A DNA stretch of 64,000 nt, taken from Streptomyces sp. S465. GTDB lineage: Bacteria; Actinomycetota; Actinomycetes; Streptomycetales; Streptomycetaceae. Location of the stretch: assembly GCF_026898115.1 (NCBI RefSeq), contig NZ_CP114036.1:4458001-4522000 (forward strand), given 5' to 3'. Below, in pieces: positions 25,563 to 33,430 of the stretch; the first letter of the stretch is position 1, and every line of letters starts with the position of its first letter. Under the pieces are notes generated by a model. It searched no databases and was not told where the DNA came from. It worked only from the letters and a program-made list of their open reading frames with translations. Made by a program: the position numbers and the translations under genes.

Positions 25563-25893
25563 CCGGCGCCGCAGGGCGTCGGACCCCTCTTACGGCGTGC
25601 ACGGATCGCACGGCGTCCACGGATCGCACGGCTCTTACGGCTGTCGCGGCTCGTGCGCCTGCTGTCCCAGTCCACAGGACGCTGAGGGCCCTTACGGCGC
25701 GCAGCGCGTCCGTAAGGCGGCCATGACGGCCGCGGCGGCGGACCGGGCGCTCCGCCAGCACCCGCCGGAAGTCGCGGTACTCCCGCAGCTCCCGGAGGGT
25801 GCGCCAGTGGTGCCGGCCCGGTGCGGGCGGGGCGGGTTCGCCGCGCTGGGCGGCCCGGTACAGGTCGAGTGCGTACTGCTCGGCGAGGGACAT
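25543..25893 (-). CDS. Small conserved hypothetical protein with repetitive tail
   Basis: A 116-residue protein whose first 60 residues (MSLAEQYALDLYRAAQRG, then HHWRTLRELREYRDFRRVLAER) look like a genus-conserved motif of unknown function. The last 50 residues are a degenerate AVRAVRSV / AVRSVHAV repeat encoded by a CACGGATCGCACGGCGTC-type DNA repeat. The ATG at 25893 is chosen over a codon 36 nt upstream because relatives start MSLAEQYALD. Its stop lies inside the aldolase coding region (20-bp convergent overlap), suggesting repeat expansion pushed it there. Confidence 0.55.
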   Translation of the reverse strand: MSLAEQYALDLYRAAQRGEPAPPAPGRHHWRTLRELREYRDFRRVLAERPVRRRGRHGRLTDALRAVRALSVLWTGTAGARAATAVRAVRSVDAVRSVHAVRGVRRPAAPVSRPPS

Positions 25894-25992
25894 GGCTCGA
25901 CCGTCCGCCCGGCCCCGGGCGCGGGTCACGCCGATTGACGAGGGCCGTCAAACGAGGGCGGCGCCGACGGGGGACTCCCGCACCATGGGCAC

Positions 25993-27075
25993 ATGGCCAA
26001 CGTCATCGACATCGCCGGGCTACCGCCCGAGCGCATCGTCTTCAGCCCGTCCCCGCTCGCCGAGCTGGGCGCCGCGCTCCATGTGCTGTCCGAGCCCGGC
26101 CACCACCCCGGGCTGCACGGCTGGGCCACCGCCACCGCCTCCGGCCTCAAACCGGATCTCGCGGACCGGCTGCACGAAGCCGACTTCCTGTGGCGCTCGG
26201 CCCGCTCCGATCTGCTCCTCCCGGCCGTCCCCGGGGCGACGCTCGCGGAGGAGCTGGACGCGCTGGACCGGATCGACGACGAAACGTTCGTGACGGCCGC
26301 CTTCGAGATCGCATGCTCCGCCTCGTACACCCAGCACACCCCCTCGCCGCTGGTCGACGCGGACGAACGGGCCCGGGTCCGCGAGATGGCGGCGGCCCGG
26401 GGGCCTCGGCAGGCGGCCTTCACCGATCGCATGCTGGCGGACCCGGACGGGCTGCGGGTGTGGTTGCGGCGGCTGCTGGAGGACTGCGACCAGGCGTTCT
26501 TCGCCGACACCTGGCGGCGGGTGCGCGTCCAGCTGGCCGCCGACGCCCGCCACAAGGCCGAGCTGCTACGGCGCAAGGGGCTCGCGGAGGCGCTGGCGGC
26601 GGCCTCGGCGGCGCTGTCGCTGTCGGAGGACGGGGACCGCGTCCTGGTCGACAAGCTGGCGGGCGGCCGTACGACGGCGTCCGGCGACGGCATCACCTTC
26701 ATCCCGACCGCCTTCGGCTGGCCGCATCTCTTCGTCGTCCACGCCCCCGGCTGGCGCCCGGTGGTCCAGTACCCGGTCACCACCCCCGAGCTGCCCCCGC
26801 CCGCCGCCCTGGAGCTCGTCCAGCGCCGCCTCGATGCCCTGGCCCACCCGATGCGCATGCGCCTGTGCCGCACCCTCGCCCGCGGCCCGCACACCACCGG
26901 TGAACTCTCCGAGTCGCACGGCATCACGCCCCCGGAGGTCTCCCGCCATATCGCCGTCCTGAAGAAGGCCGGTCTCCTCACCACCCGCCGCCGTGGCCGC
27001 TATGTGCTGCACCAGCTCGAGCTGACCTCGGTGGCCCGGCTGGGCAGCGACTTCCTGGAGAGCGTCCTGCGGTAG
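25993..27075 (+). CDS. DUF5937 / ArsR-type transcriptional regulator
   Basis: The 360-residue regulator has a long N-terminal DUF5937-type effector region (residues 1-260, IDIAGLPPERIVFSPSPLAELGAALHVLSEPGHHPGLHGW in outline: FSPSPLAEL, HHPGLHGW) and a C-terminal ArsR winged helix (about 275-345, RRLDALAHPMRMRLCRTLARGPHTTGELSESHGITPPEVSRHIAVLKKAGLL in outline: TPPEVSRHIAVLKKAG is the recognition helix). No metal-binding cysteine pair is present, so it is not an arsenite sensor. It is followed 99 bp later by a second ArsR-type gene with its own promoter-like palindrome. Target genes are unknown. Confidence 0.85.
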   Translation: MANVIDIAGLPPERIVFSPSPLAELGAALHVLSEPGHHPGLHGWATATASGLKPDLADRLHEADFLWRSARSDLLLPAVPGATLAEELDALDRIDDETFVTAAFEIACSASYTQHTPSPLVDADERARVREMAAARGPRQAAFTDRMLADPDGLRVWLRRLLEDCDQAFFADTWRRVRVQLAADARHKAELLRRKGLAEALAAASAALSLSEDGDRVLVDKLAGGRTTASGDGITFIPTAFGWPHLFVVHAPGWRPVVQYPVTTPELPPPAALELVQRRLDALAHPMRMRLCRTLARGPHTTGELSESHGITPPEVSRHIAVLKKAGLLTTRRRGRYVLHQLELTSVARLGSDFLESVLR

Positions 27076-27103
27076 GGCCGCATGCCCGGCCCCGCCCGCC
27101 TAG

Positions 27104-27127
27104 GATGTTCACCCCACAGCGAACATC
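27104..27127 (+). promoter_or_regulatory. Inverted repeat GATGTTC-N10-GAACATC, candidate ArsR operator
   Basis: Two perfect 7-bp arms lie 48 bp upstream of the ArsR start at 27175 and overlap a TAGGAT hexamer at 27101 that fits a -10 box. Autorepression through this site is inferred. Confidence 0.55.
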
Positions 27128-27174
27128 AGCCGGGGCCGTGCGTGGGCCGTGAGCGGCGGAGGAGCAGAGCAGCG

Positions 27175-27531
27175 ATGAGCAACCGGAGCCACCGGGCCGC
27201 GCCCGAGCACACCCACCCCGACGACGTCCCCGTGCAGACCGCGCTCGCGGCGCTCGCCGATCCCGTGCGGCTTCAGCTGGTCCGCGAGCTGGCCACGGCG
27301 GCCGACTGGGAGCGCACCTGCGGCACCTTCGACGTGCCCGTGGGCAAGGCGGCCCTCAGCCACCACTTCTCGGTGCTGCGCGCGGCCGGGCTGATCGAAC
27401 AGCGCGACCAGGGCCCCAAGCGGGTCAACCGGCTGCGCCGCCCCGAGTTCGACCAGCGCTTCCCCGGACTGCTCGACCTGGTGTTGCGCGAGCGGCAGGA
27501 GGACAGTGCCCGCGGCGAGGACGAACGGTAA
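27175..27531 (+). CDS. ArsR-family winged-helix regulator
   Basis: A 118-residue one-domain regulator. The winged helix spans about residues 18-85: VQTALAALADPVRLQLVREL is the typical ArsR opening, and GKAALSHHFSVLRAAGLIEQRD is the recognition helix and wing, ending RVNRLRRPEFD. No CxC metal motif is present. The ATG at 27175 follows GGAGGAGCAG and decides the start; longer versions run across the operator at 27104. The TAA stop lies in the first unit of a 20-bp tandem array. Confidence 0.85.
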   Translation: MSNRSHRAAPEHTHPDDVPVQTALAALADPVRLQLVRELATAADWERTCGTFDVPVGKAALSHHFSVLRAAGLIEQRDQGPKRVNRLRRPEFDQRFPGLLDLVLRERQEDSARGEDER

Positions 27532-27646
27532 GGCGCCCACCCAGGCGGTAAGGCGCCCACCCAGGCGGTAAGACGCCCATCCAGGCAGTAAGACGCCCGC
27601 CCAGGCAGTAAGGCGGCCGTCACGGCGGTAAGGCGGCCGTCACCGC
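27527..27646 (+). repeat. 20-bp tandem repeat array, six copies
   Basis: Unit GGTAAGGCGCCCACCCAGGC. The first two copies (27527, 27547) are identical; the next four diverge gradually, the last two to GGCGGCCGTCACGGC. It starts in the stop codon of the ArsR gene and reaches to 28 bp from the stop of the convergent response regulator. Each unit contains an in-frame-able TAA. Confidence 0.85.
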
Positions 27647-27673
27647 CGTGAACACGGCCGTAAGGACGCCGTC

Positions 27674-28372
27674 TCAGCGGGCCGGTCCGGCCGAGCCCCC
27701 GGCCCGTACCAGCCCCGTCTCATAGGCCATCACCACCACCTGCACCCGGTCGCGCAGCTCCAGCTTGGTGAGGATGCGGCCCACATGGGTCTTCACGGTC
27801 GCCTCGGACAGCACCAGCCGCGCCGCGATCTCGCCGTTCGACAGCCCCTGCGCGACCAGCAGCATCACCTCCCGCTCCCGGTCGGTGAGCCGCGCCAGCT
27901 CCGGACGGTCCCGGCCCACCGCCCCGCCGGCTCCCCCGCTGCCCGGCAGCATCGGCGCGAACCGGTCCAGCAGCCGGCGCGTCGTACTGGGCGCGACCAC
28001 CGCGTCACCGCTGTGCACCGCGCGGATCGCCGTGAGCAACTCCTCCGGCGGCACGTCCTTGAGCATGAAGCCGCCCGCCCCGGCCTTGAGCGCGGAGAAG
28101 GCGTACTCGTCCAGATCGAACGTGGTCAGGATGATGACCTTCGGCGCCCCCTCCCGCTCGCATATCCGCCGGGTCGTCTCCACCCCGTCCAGCTTCGGCA
28201 TCCGGACGTCCATGAGGACGACGTCCACCTCCGTGGAGCGCAGCGCCTCCAGCGCCTCCACCCCGTCTCCCGCCTCGGCGACGACCTCCATGTCGGGCTG
28301 GGCCGCGAGCACCATCCGGAAGCCGGTGCGCAGCAGCACTTGGTCATCGACGAGCATGACGCGGATCGACAT
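27674..28372 (-). CDS. NarL/FixJ-family response regulator
   Basis: The 232-residue regulator has a receiver domain (residues 1-120) with the acidic pair D9/D10, the phosphoacceptor D55 in VVLMDVRMPKLDG, T84-type LTTF and the conserved lysine in GFMLKDVPPEEL. A LuxR-type HTH follows (about 165-225, LTDREREVMLLVAQGLSNGEIAARLVLSEATVKTHVGRIL in outline). It is 117 bp downstream of the sensor kinase gene and is surely its partner. ATG at 28372 (MSIRVMLVDD). The signal and regulon are unknown. Confidence 0.93.
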   Translation of the reverse strand: MSIRVMLVDDQVLLRTGFRMVLAAQPDMEVVAEAGDGVEALEALRSTEVDVVLMDVRMPKLDGVETTRRICEREGAPKVIILTTFDLDEYAFSALKAGAGGFMLKDVPPEELLTAIRAVHSGDAVVAPSTTRRLLDRFAPMLPGSGGAGGAVGRDRPELARLTDREREVMLLVAQGLSNGEIAARLVLSEATVKTHVGRILTKLELRDRVQVVVMAYETGLVRAGGSAGPAR

Positions 28373-28489
28373 CCGGACGGGTCCCTTCCCTCTGGCCGAC
28401 AGCCGGCCGACAACCAGCCGACAACCTGGTCTGATGACGAGCACATACGGGCATACACGTGCACGTGCGGCTCATGGCGCGCCCACCGC

Positions 28490-29686
28490 TCAGCGGACCG
28501 GCTTCAGCGGCAGCAGTGCGCTGATCCGGAAGCCGCCGCCCGGCCGCGGGCCCGCGTCGAGCGTGCCGCCCACCATGCCGACGCGCTCCCGCATCCCGAT
28601 CAGCCCGTGGCCGCTGCCGTCGGCGCCGCCGTCCTCGTACATCTCGCGCTGCGCACCCCGCCCGTCGTCCTCGACCAGCAGCCCGAGCCCGTCGTCGAAG
28701 TAGGTGAGGCGGACGCTCGCGCCCACGTCCGGGCCGCCGTGCTTACGGGTGTTGGTGAGCGCCTCCTGCACGATGCGGTACGCGGTCAGCTCGACCCCGC
28801 TGGGCAGCTGGCGCGGGCTGCCCACCACCTTGAAGTCCACCGGGAGCCCGGCGCCGCGCGCCTGCTCCACCAGCTCGTCGATCTGCTCGACGTCCGGCTG
28901 GGGGACGTACTCGTTCTCCTCGCCCGGCTCCCCGGTGCGCAGCACGCCCAGCAGCCGCCGCATCTCGGCGAGCGCCTGGCGGCCGGTGCCGGAGATCGTC
29001 TCCAGCGCCTGCCGGGCCTGTTCGGGCGAGGTGTCCATGACGTACGCGGCGCCGTCCGCCTGGACCACCATCACCGACACGTTGTGCGCCACGACGTCGT
29101 GCAGCTCCCGCGCGATCCGGGCGCGCTCGGCGGCCACCGCGACCTTCGACTGGGCCTCGCGCTCCTTCTCCAGCCGGGCGGCGCGCTCCTCGAGCTGGGC
29201 GTAGTAGGCGCGGCGGGTGCGGATCGAGTCGCCGAGCACCCAGGCCAGGACGAAGGGAATGGCCGCGAAGACCGTCGAGACGACGTTCGCCCACCAGGTC
29301 TGCTCGGCGTGCGGCCAGCGGAGGACCGAGAGGGGGGTCGCGCTGAGCGCCGCGCCCAGCGCGAAACGGGAGGCCGGGCGCGAGCAGGTGACCGCCACCG
29401 TGTAGACGATCACCAGCATGGCGAAGTCGGTGGGGTTGGGCCGGATGCCCGTGGCCATCTGGGCGACCCCGCACAGAATGGCCAGCGCCAGCATCTTCTC
29501 GGGGGCGCGGCGGCGCAGCGCGATCGTCGTGCCCAGCGCCAGGATGATCGGCACGGCCGCGCCCCGGGGCTCCGCGCCCACGGACGCCTCCACGAGCCAC
29601 AGGAACCCGAAACCGACGAGGAGGACGGCCCAGAAGGTGTCCACCCCCGTCGGATGCCTGCGGAGGAATTCGTAGAGGCGCTGCAC
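28490..29686 (-). CDS. Sensor histidine kinase, HisKA_3 type
   Basis: The 398-residue kinase starts with a membrane sensor of about four to five helices (residues 15-150), with no large extracellular loop. A short coiled linker follows (AQLEERAARLEKEREAQSKV). The HisKA_3 dimer domain has H196 in RIARELHDVVAHNVSVMV, and the ATPase domain has the N box region RIVQEALTNTRKHGG, DDGRGAQ and GHGLIGMRERV. Such intramembrane-sensing kinases usually respond to envelope or lipid-phase signals. It precedes the response regulator on the minus strand; the pair is divergent from the methyltransferase gene. Confidence 0.93.
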   Translation of the reverse strand: MQRLYEFLRRHPTGVDTFWAVLLVGFGFLWLVEASVGAEPRGAAVPIILALGTTIALRRRAPEKMLALAILCGVAQMATGIRPNPTDFAMLVIVYTVAVTCSRPASRFALGAALSATPLSVLRWPHAEQTWWANVVSTVFAAIPFVLAWVLGDSIRTRRAYYAQLEERAARLEKEREAQSKVAVAAERARIARELHDVVAHNVSVMVVQADGAAYVMDTSPEQARQALETISGTGRQALAEMRRLLGVLRTGEPGEENEYVPQPDVEQIDELVEQARGAGLPVDFKVVGSPRQLPSGVELTAYRIVQEALTNTRKHGGPDVGASVRLTYFDDGLGLLVEDDGRGAQREMYEDGGADGSGHGLIGMRERVGMVGGTLDAGPRPGGGFRISALLPLKPVR

Positions 29687-29795
29687 GTCACCCAGCGTAG
29701 GTAGCGCGGAGACCCTCTCGGGTCAGCCCGAGGGGCGATCCGTACCACCCGGTCCTACTCCCCAAGGTGGATACGACTCCGTTTAGCGTGGCGGA

Positions 29796-30821
29796 GTGGC
29801 GACTGAGCAGCATGAGTGGAGCGGATGGCGTACGGCGGCCGAACAGGCGCTGTACGGGATGGGCGGCTTCTTCCGGAGCGCGGAGGGCCCGGCGGGGCAT
29901 TTCCGCACGTCGGTGCATGCCTCACCGCTCTACGCCCAAGCGGTGGCACGGCTGCTGGAGCGCGTGGACGAGGCGCTGGGACGCCCCGCGGAGCTGGCGC
30001 TGGTGGACCTGGGCGCCGGCCGCGGCGAACTGCTCACGGGGGTGCTCGCGCTGGCCCCCGGCCTGCCGCACGGACTGGGCCGGCGGCTGCGTGCGTACGC
30101 GGTGGAGCGGGCGGAGCGGCCGGCCGGCCTGGACGGGCGGATCGCCTGGCTCGACGCCCCGCCGGAGGGGTGCGTGGGGCTGCTGTTCGCCAATGAGTGG
30201 CTGGACAACGTCCCGGTGGACGTCGCCGAGACCGACGCGGACGGCGTGCCGCGCCGGGTCGAGGTGGATCTGACGGCCGGGGACGGCACCGAGCGGCTCG
30301 GCGCCCCGGTGGCCGGCGAGGACGCCGAATGGCTGGCCCGCTGGTGGCCCCTGGCGGGCGCCGAACCGGGGCTGCGGGGCGAGATCGGCCACCCGCGCGA
30401 CGCCGCCTGGGCACGGGCCGTGCGCTCCCTGCGGGCGGGCCTGGCGGTCGCCGTCGACTACGCCCACGAACGCGCCGCCCGTCCCCCCTTCGGCACGCTG
30501 ACCGGCTTCCGGGCGGGGCGCGAGGTCCGGCCCGTCCCGGACGGCTCGTGCGATCTGACGGCGCACGTCGCGATGGACGCGTGCGCCGCCGCGGCCGGGC
30601 CCGGCTCCGGGCTGATGACGCAGGCCGAGGCGCTGCGTGCCCTGGGCCTCGACGCCCGTCGCCCCCCGCTCACCCTGGCCACCACCGACCCCGTCGGCTA
30701 CGTCCGCGCCCTCAGCGCGGCGGGCGAGGCCGCGGAGCTGACCGACCCGGCCGGTCTGGGCGCCTTCACCTGGCTCCTCCACCCGGTGGGTCCCGCCTGC
30801 GCCGCCCTCCGCCACCTGTGA
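29796..30821 (+). CDS. MidA/NDUFAF7-like SAM-dependent methyltransferase
   Basis: The 341-residue protein belongs to the DUF185/MidA family (Pfam Methyltransf_28 style). The SAM motif LVDLGAGRGELL is at 69-80, and the family hallmark ANEWLDNVPVDV (132-143) corresponds to ANEFFDALPV in NDUFAF7. Later phrases RAGLAVAVDYAHERA and GSCDLTAHVAMDA (DxTAHV) are also family marks. In mitochondria NDUFAF7 dimethylates Arg85 of the complex I subunit NDUFS2, the NuoD homologue. Here the next gene, 91 bp downstream, is a NuoD with the same arginine. GTG at 29796 is chosen as start; a TTTAGC hexamer lies 13 bp before. Activity on NuoD is an inference. Confidence 0.85.
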   Translation: MATEQHEWSGWRTAAEQALYGMGGFFRSAEGPAGHFRTSVHASPLYAQAVARLLERVDEALGRPAELALVDLGAGRGELLTGVLALAPGLPHGLGRRLRAYAVERAERPAGLDGRIAWLDAPPEGCVGLLFANEWLDNVPVDVAETDADGVPRRVEVDLTAGDGTERLGAPVAGEDAEWLARWWPLAGAEPGLRGEIGHPRDAAWARAVRSLRAGLAVAVDYAHERAARPPFGTLTGFRAGREVRPVPDGSCDLTAHVAMDACAAAAGPGSGLMTQAEALRALGLDARRPPLTLATTDPVGYVRALSAAGEAAELTDPAGLGAFTWLLHPVGPACAALRHL

Positions 30822-30912
30822 CCGGCGGCGGACATCCCAAGGAGCGCAGGAGCCCCGTCCGGGGCCGGGGAGCACCCGCGAGGGGCGTTCGGGGAGCTGA
30901 GAGACTGGGGGC

Positions 30913-32055
30913 ATGACGGAGACGACGGTCGGCATCGGCGGCGCCGCGGAGAGCACGGACATGGTGCTCAACATCGGCCCACAGCACCCCTCCACCCATG
31001 GCGTGCTGCGGCTTCGGCTGGTCCTCGACGGGGAGCGGATCCACAGCGCCGAGCCGGTGATCGGCTATATGCACCGGGGCGCGGAGAAGCTCTTCGAGGC
31101 GCGCGACTACCGGCAGATCATCATGCTCGCCAACCGCCACGACTGGCTCTCCGCCTTCTCCAACGAGCTCGGCGTGGTCCTGGCCGTCGAGCGGATGCTG
31201 GGCATGGAGGTCCCGGAGCGGGCGGTGTGGACCCGTACGCTGCTCGCCGAGCTCAACCGGGTCCTGAACCACCTGATGTTCCTCGGCTCCTACCCCCTGG
31301 AGCTGGGCGGCATCACGCCGATCTTCTACGCGTTCCGGGAGCGCGAGGACCTCCAGCACGTCATGGAGGAGATCTCCGGCGGCCGGATGCACTACATGTT
31401 CAACCGGGTCGGCGGCCTCAAGGACGACCTCCCGGCGGGCTGGCTGGGCCGGGCCCGGCAGGCCGTGGCCGAGGTGCGCTCGCGGATGGACGTGTACGAC
31501 GACCTGGTGCTCGGCAACGAGATCTTCCGCGGCCGCACCCGCGACGTCGGCGTGCTGGCGCGCGAGACGGTGCACGCCTACGGGGTCAGCGGCCCCATCG
31601 CGCGGGCCTCGGGCGTCGACTTCGACCTGCGGCGCGACGAGCCGTACCTGGCGTACGGGGACCTCCAGGACGTCCTCAAGGTCGTCGTCCGCGAGGAGGG
31701 CGACTGCCTCGCCCGTTTCGAATGCCTGCTGGAGCAGACCCACAACTCCCTGGCGCTGGCCGACGCCTGCCTGGACCGGATCGAAGCGCTCCCGCCGGGC
31801 CCGATCAACCAGCGGCTGCCGAAGGTGCTCAAGGCGCCCGAGGGCCACACCTACGCCTGGACCGAGAACCCGCTCGGTCTCAACGGCTACTACCTCGTCT
31901 CCAAGGGCGAGAAGACGCCGTACCGGCTGAAGCTCCGCTCGGCCTCGTACAACAACATCCAGGCGCTCACCGAGCTGCTGCCGGGCACCCTCGTCGCCGA
32001 CATGGTGGCGATCCTGGGGTCGCTCTTCTTCGTCGTCGGCGACATCGACAAGTAG
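30913..32055 (+). CDS. nuoD: Orphan NADH-quinone oxidoreductase subunit D (NuoD2)
   Basis: The 380-residue product is a 49-kDa-type subunit, normally part of the peripheral arm at the quinone site of complex I. Visible marks are LNIGPQHPSTHGVLRL, GYMHRGAEKLFE (H54, R55), LNRVLNHLMFLGSYPLELG, GGRMHYMFNRVGGLKDDLP, GVDFDLRRDEPYLAY and the C-terminal ILGSLFFVVGDIDK. H and R of the HRGxEKL loop are intact, so it may be functional. It lacks any other nuo gene nearby, so it is a second, orphan copy as in other Streptomyces, or a partner of another hydrogenase-like complex. It follows the MidA-like methyltransferase. Confidence 0.93.
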   Translation: MTETTVGIGGAAESTDMVLNIGPQHPSTHGVLRLRLVLDGERIHSAEPVIGYMHRGAEKLFEARDYRQIIMLANRHDWLSAFSNELGVVLAVERMLGMEVPERAVWTRTLLAELNRVLNHLMFLGSYPLELGGITPIFYAFREREDLQHVMEEISGGRMHYMFNRVGGLKDDLPAGWLGRARQAVAEVRSRMDVYDDLVLGNEIFRGRTRDVGVLARETVHAYGVSGPIARASGVDFDLRRDEPYLAYGDLQDVLKVVVREEGDCLARFECLLEQTHNSLALADACLDRIEALPPGPINQRLPKVLKAPEGHTYAWTENPLGLNGYYLVSKGEKTPYRLKLRSASYNNIQALTELLPGTLVADMVAILGSLFFVVGDIDK

Positions 32056-32114
32056 TCCGCGAGCAGCCGTCCGCGAGCAGCCGGTGCCGGCGGCGGGCCG
32101 CGCGGGCGATCCCC

Positions 32115-33299
32115 TTACGAGATCGCGCTGCGCAGCTCCCCGAGGTCGATGTGCTCGGTGTCGTCGTGCGCGGTCAGGTCGATGACCTCGCCGACCGCAC
32201 CCTTCCTGGTCTCCGCGAGGGTCTCGTCGCCGATCACGTCGGCGAGGTCCTCCTCGGCCGGTGCGGGCGCCCGCTTCTGCTTCTTCGGGTGCTTCTTCTG
32301 GGTGCCGAAGTAGTCGAAGCCGCCCTCCGAACGGGAGGCGGCCCGGCGCGCCGCGGCATACGGCACCACCGCCGAGGCGGCCGTACGGGCGTGGGTACGC
32401 GGCTCGCGGGGGCCGTCGTCGTCCTGCCCGCCGGCCGCCGGGGACTTCCCCAGCGGGGCGGCACCGTCCCCTCGGTCCTCGTCCCGGTTCTCGGACCGGT
32501 TCCCGGGCCGGTTCTCGTCCCGGTTCGCGGGCCGGGTCTCGTCGCGGTTCGCGGGCCGGGTCTTCCGGTCGCCCTGCTCCGCGTCTCCCTCCGGGGCCGC
32601 GGGCCGGGCGTCGGTCGTCCGGGCGTCCGCCGCGGCGGCCTGCTCCCGCCGCTCCTTCTGCCGTCGCGCGCTCTCCTTGAGCCGGTTCAGCGCCTCGTCG
32701 GCCTTGGCGTACGCGGCGGCCGACAGCGCGGCGGTCCCGGAGGCGGAGTCACCGGCCCCGGAGGGGGACTCACCAACCCCAGAGGCCGGCTCATCGGTCC
32801 CGGTGGCCCCGGGCGCCGCCTCCAGTTCCCTCGCCGGGGTGGTCGCGGCCTCCAGCGCGAGCCGGCGGCGGCCCTCCAGGGCGCTGGCCCGCTCGGTCTC
32901 GGCCGTGGCGTAGCGGCGCAGCAGCTCGGCGTGCTCATTGCGCAGCCGGGCGAGCTCGGCGCGTTTGGCCCGCAGCCGGGTGTTGAGCGCGACGCGGAGC
33001 TCGACCGCCTTCTCGGCGTCCGCCTCGAGCTCCGCGATCCGCTCCTCGTACTTCATCTCCTGGCGCGCGGCCTCACTCGCGGCCTCCGCGACCCGGCGGC
33101 CGGCCGAGCGGTCCCAACGGCGCATCAGAACGGCACCGACGACCGCGGCGGCGGCCGCGGTCGCGGCGCATCCGCGGATCACGGCCGTGTCGCCGACCAG
33201 CCAGGCACCGGCGGCACAGGTTATTGACGCGGCTGCGACCGAAACCGGGAGAAGGAGCCTGTGCAGCGGTGGGGATTGGCGGTGGCGTCCACGTGGCAT
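32115..33299 (-). CDS. Membrane-anchored coiled-coil protein with charged repeat region
   Basis: The 394-residue protein has two N-terminal hydrophobic helices (about residues 12-32 and 39-58), then a long coiled coil (75-170, EAASEAARQEMKYEERIAELEADAEKAVELR in outline). A low-complexity tail follows with GESPSGAGDSASG and a degenerate repeat RPANRDE / RPANRDE / RPGNRSE / NRDEDRG. It ends in a conserved acidic piece (EDLADVIGDETLAE... VIDLTAHDDTEHIDLGELR in outline). It resembles Streptomyces proteins of unknown function with the same start and end. A cell-envelope or division role is plausible from the layout only. ATG at 33299 (MPRGRHRQSPP) is used. Confidence 0.75.
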   Translation of the reverse strand: MPRGRHRQSPPLHRLLLPVSVAAASITCAAGAWLVGDTAVIRGCAATAAAAAVVGAVLMRRWDRSAGRRVAEAASEAARQEMKYEERIAELEADAEKAVELRVALNTRLRAKRAELARLRNEHAELLRRYATAETERASALEGRRRLALEAATTPARELEAAPGATGTDEPASGVGESPSGAGDSASGTAALSAAAYAKADEALNRLKESARRQKERREQAAAADARTTDARPAAPEGDAEQGDRKTRPANRDETRPANRDENRPGNRSENRDEDRGDGAAPLGKSPAAGGQDDDGPREPRTHARTAASAVVPYAAARRAASRSEGGFDYFGTQKKHPKKQKRAPAPAEEDLADVIGDETLAETRKGAVGEVIDLTAHDDTEHIDLGELRSAIS

Positions 33300-33430
33300 G
33301 GCCCGAAACTTACCGTGCAAAGGGGTCGCTTGGGTGCCCGCCGGGCCAGATCCGTTGTCAATCCGTTGGCAAATACGGTGGTGGCGCGGCGATGATCACT
33401 TACCGAACCCTCCCGAGCGGGGTTTTGATC

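Noticed and set aside
27527..27646. CRISPR-like array
   Set aside because: Units are contiguous with no unique spacers, so it is a plain tandem repeat.
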